In this document: piece by piece, positions 16,667 to 16,925 of the stretch
Layout: each line of letters starts with the position of its first letter
Position numbering within the stretch: the stretch's first letter is position 1
Assembly (NCBI GenBank): GCA_022838965.1
Contig: JALHDK010000013.1
Coordinates: 1-16,925 of the forward strand
Direction of reading: 5' to 3'
DNA length: 16,925 nucleotides
Source of the DNA: Actinomycetales bacterium
Lineage (GTDB): Bacteria; Actinomycetota; Actinomycetes; Actinomycetales; Actinomycetaceae
Program-made: the position numbers and the translations under genes
Notes under the pieces: generated by a model
Told to the model about the DNA's origin: nothing
Databases searched by the model: none
Seen by the model: the letters and a program-made list of their open reading frames with translations, nothing else

Positions 16667-16700
16667 CCTCCCCTTTGTCCGCGAGACGACAAGGGGGAGG
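16667..16700. repeat. 13-bp stem-loop in the nadC upstream region
   Basis: Arms 16667-16679 and 16688-16700 pair over 13 bases with an 8-base loop; the single irregular pair is U-G in a plus-strand transcript. No T-run follows on either strand. It could be a U-less terminator of something transcribed leftward from beyond the window, or a structural element; I cannot decide. Confidence 0.45.
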
Positions 16701-16710
16701 CCGGCCGCCC

Positions 16711-16740
16711 TTGCTCAAAAGACGCCTCTCGGCCTACAAT
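16711..16740 (+). promoter_or_regulatory. Weak candidate promoter toward the right window edge
   Basis: TTGCTC (16711-16716) and TACAAT (16735-16740) are separated by 18 bases. The -10 matches 5/6 but the -35 only 3/6. Transcription would begin near 16747, immediately before the palindrome at 16749-16776. Confidence 0.33.
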
Positions 16741-16748
16741 GACGGGGC

Positions 16749-16776
16749 ACAAAATAGCAACAGGGTTGCATTTTGT
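16749..16776. promoter_or_regulatory. Operator-like palindrome
   Basis: ACAAAAT-A-GCAAC, then AGG, then GTTGC-ATTTTGT: 12-base arms that are perfectly complementary apart from one extra A in the left arm. It lies just downstream of a TACAAT box, a usual place for a repressor site. The regulator is unknown. It might instead be a leader hairpin. Confidence 0.42.
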
Positions 16777-16919
16777 AGCCTTCTTCGCAGAGGAGGGGTC
16801 TTCATAACGGCATCCTTATTTCCCGCGTTTTTTACCGCACCCTCTCAGCGGAGCGTCGGCTCCCGAACCTTCGGCGCAGGGCTGGGCATATGGACCGCAG
16901 AGAAAGGCAGGGTGACACC

Positions 16920-16925
16920 ATGAAC
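16920..16925 (+). CDS. Possible start of a divergent gene, cut by the window edge
   Basis: An ATG at 16920-16922 followed by AAC is preceded by AAAGGCAGGGTGACACC, which contains purine-rich matches to a ribosome binding site. Only two codons are inside the window, so nothing can be said of the product. It is offered because a candidate promoter and operator lie upstream on the same strand. Confidence 0.25.

Larger units (their letters stand above)
16551..16919. other. Intergenic region upstream of nadC
   Basis: About 370 bases without a credible gene. It contains the nadC promoter (16570-16598), a 13-bp stem-loop (16667-16700), a GGCCGGCC palindrome (16699-16706), a plus-strand promoter-like pair (16711-16740) followed by an AT-rich palindrome (16749-16776), and a T6 run at 16828-16833 with no hairpin before it. 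Open frames here, such as one from 16639 on the plus strand, show no family resemblance and look like chance. Confidence 0.6.

Noticed and set aside
16639..16923. A 94-codon plus-strand open frame in the nadC upstream region
   Set aside because: No ribosome site, no family resemblance, and it runs through inverted repeats and a promoter-like pair; better read as intergenic.

Overview
Positions 1 to about 13,840 read as the chromosome of a high-GC actinobacterium. Genes sit almost edge to edge, starts are often GTG, 4-base GTGA stop/start overlaps recur, and the gene order mfd - SurA-like lipoprotein - mazG - eno - ftsB - DUF501 - ppx, together with prs - rplY - pth, is a familiar actinobacterial housekeeping block. 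The proteins would suit Propionibacteriales or Micrococcales, but I cannot place the organism more finely by eye.

Layout. The 3' part of a NhaD-like Na+/H+ antiporter (2-820, +) runs convergently into ppx (861-1802, -), with a long hairpin across the junction. Next, all on the minus strand, come DUF501, ftsB, eno (with its own terminator), mazG, a SurA-like lipoprotein and mfd. A ZupT-like metal transporter (9315-10121, +) diverges from mfd. It converges on a minus-strand group read in the order prs remnant, rplY, pth, ABC exporter. The genes cover glycolysis (eno), nucleotide-pool cleaning (mazG), transcription-coupled repair (mfd), division (ftsB), polyphosphate or ppGpp metabolism (ppx), translation (L25, Pth) and envelope transport.

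At about 13,825-13,842 the window changes character. A single open frame (13576-14619, -) has the first ~265 residues of L-aspartate oxidase (NadB) joined in frame to the last ~82 residues of actinobacterial ribose-phosphate pyrophosphokinase (Prs). Both genes are cut inside their conserved cores. From there to 16,550 lies a nadC-nadA-nadB operon for NAD synthesis, with lower GC (two 60-base rows counted by hand gave 36/60, against 42/60 and 47/60 in the actinobacterial part) and a different codon style. The simplest reading is that two genomes were joined through a short shared stretch of about 18 bases, that is, an assembly chimera. A real recombination cannot be excluded from sequence alone.

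The last ~370 bases (16551-16919) are an intergenic region. It carries a good sigma70-type promoter for nadC, two inverted repeats, and a candidate promoter plus operator-like palindrome pointing toward a gene whose start codon may lie at 16920. I found no CRISPR array, tRNA, rRNA, insertion sequence or defence system. I do not see a clearly new biological system; the most consequential observation is the chimeric join.
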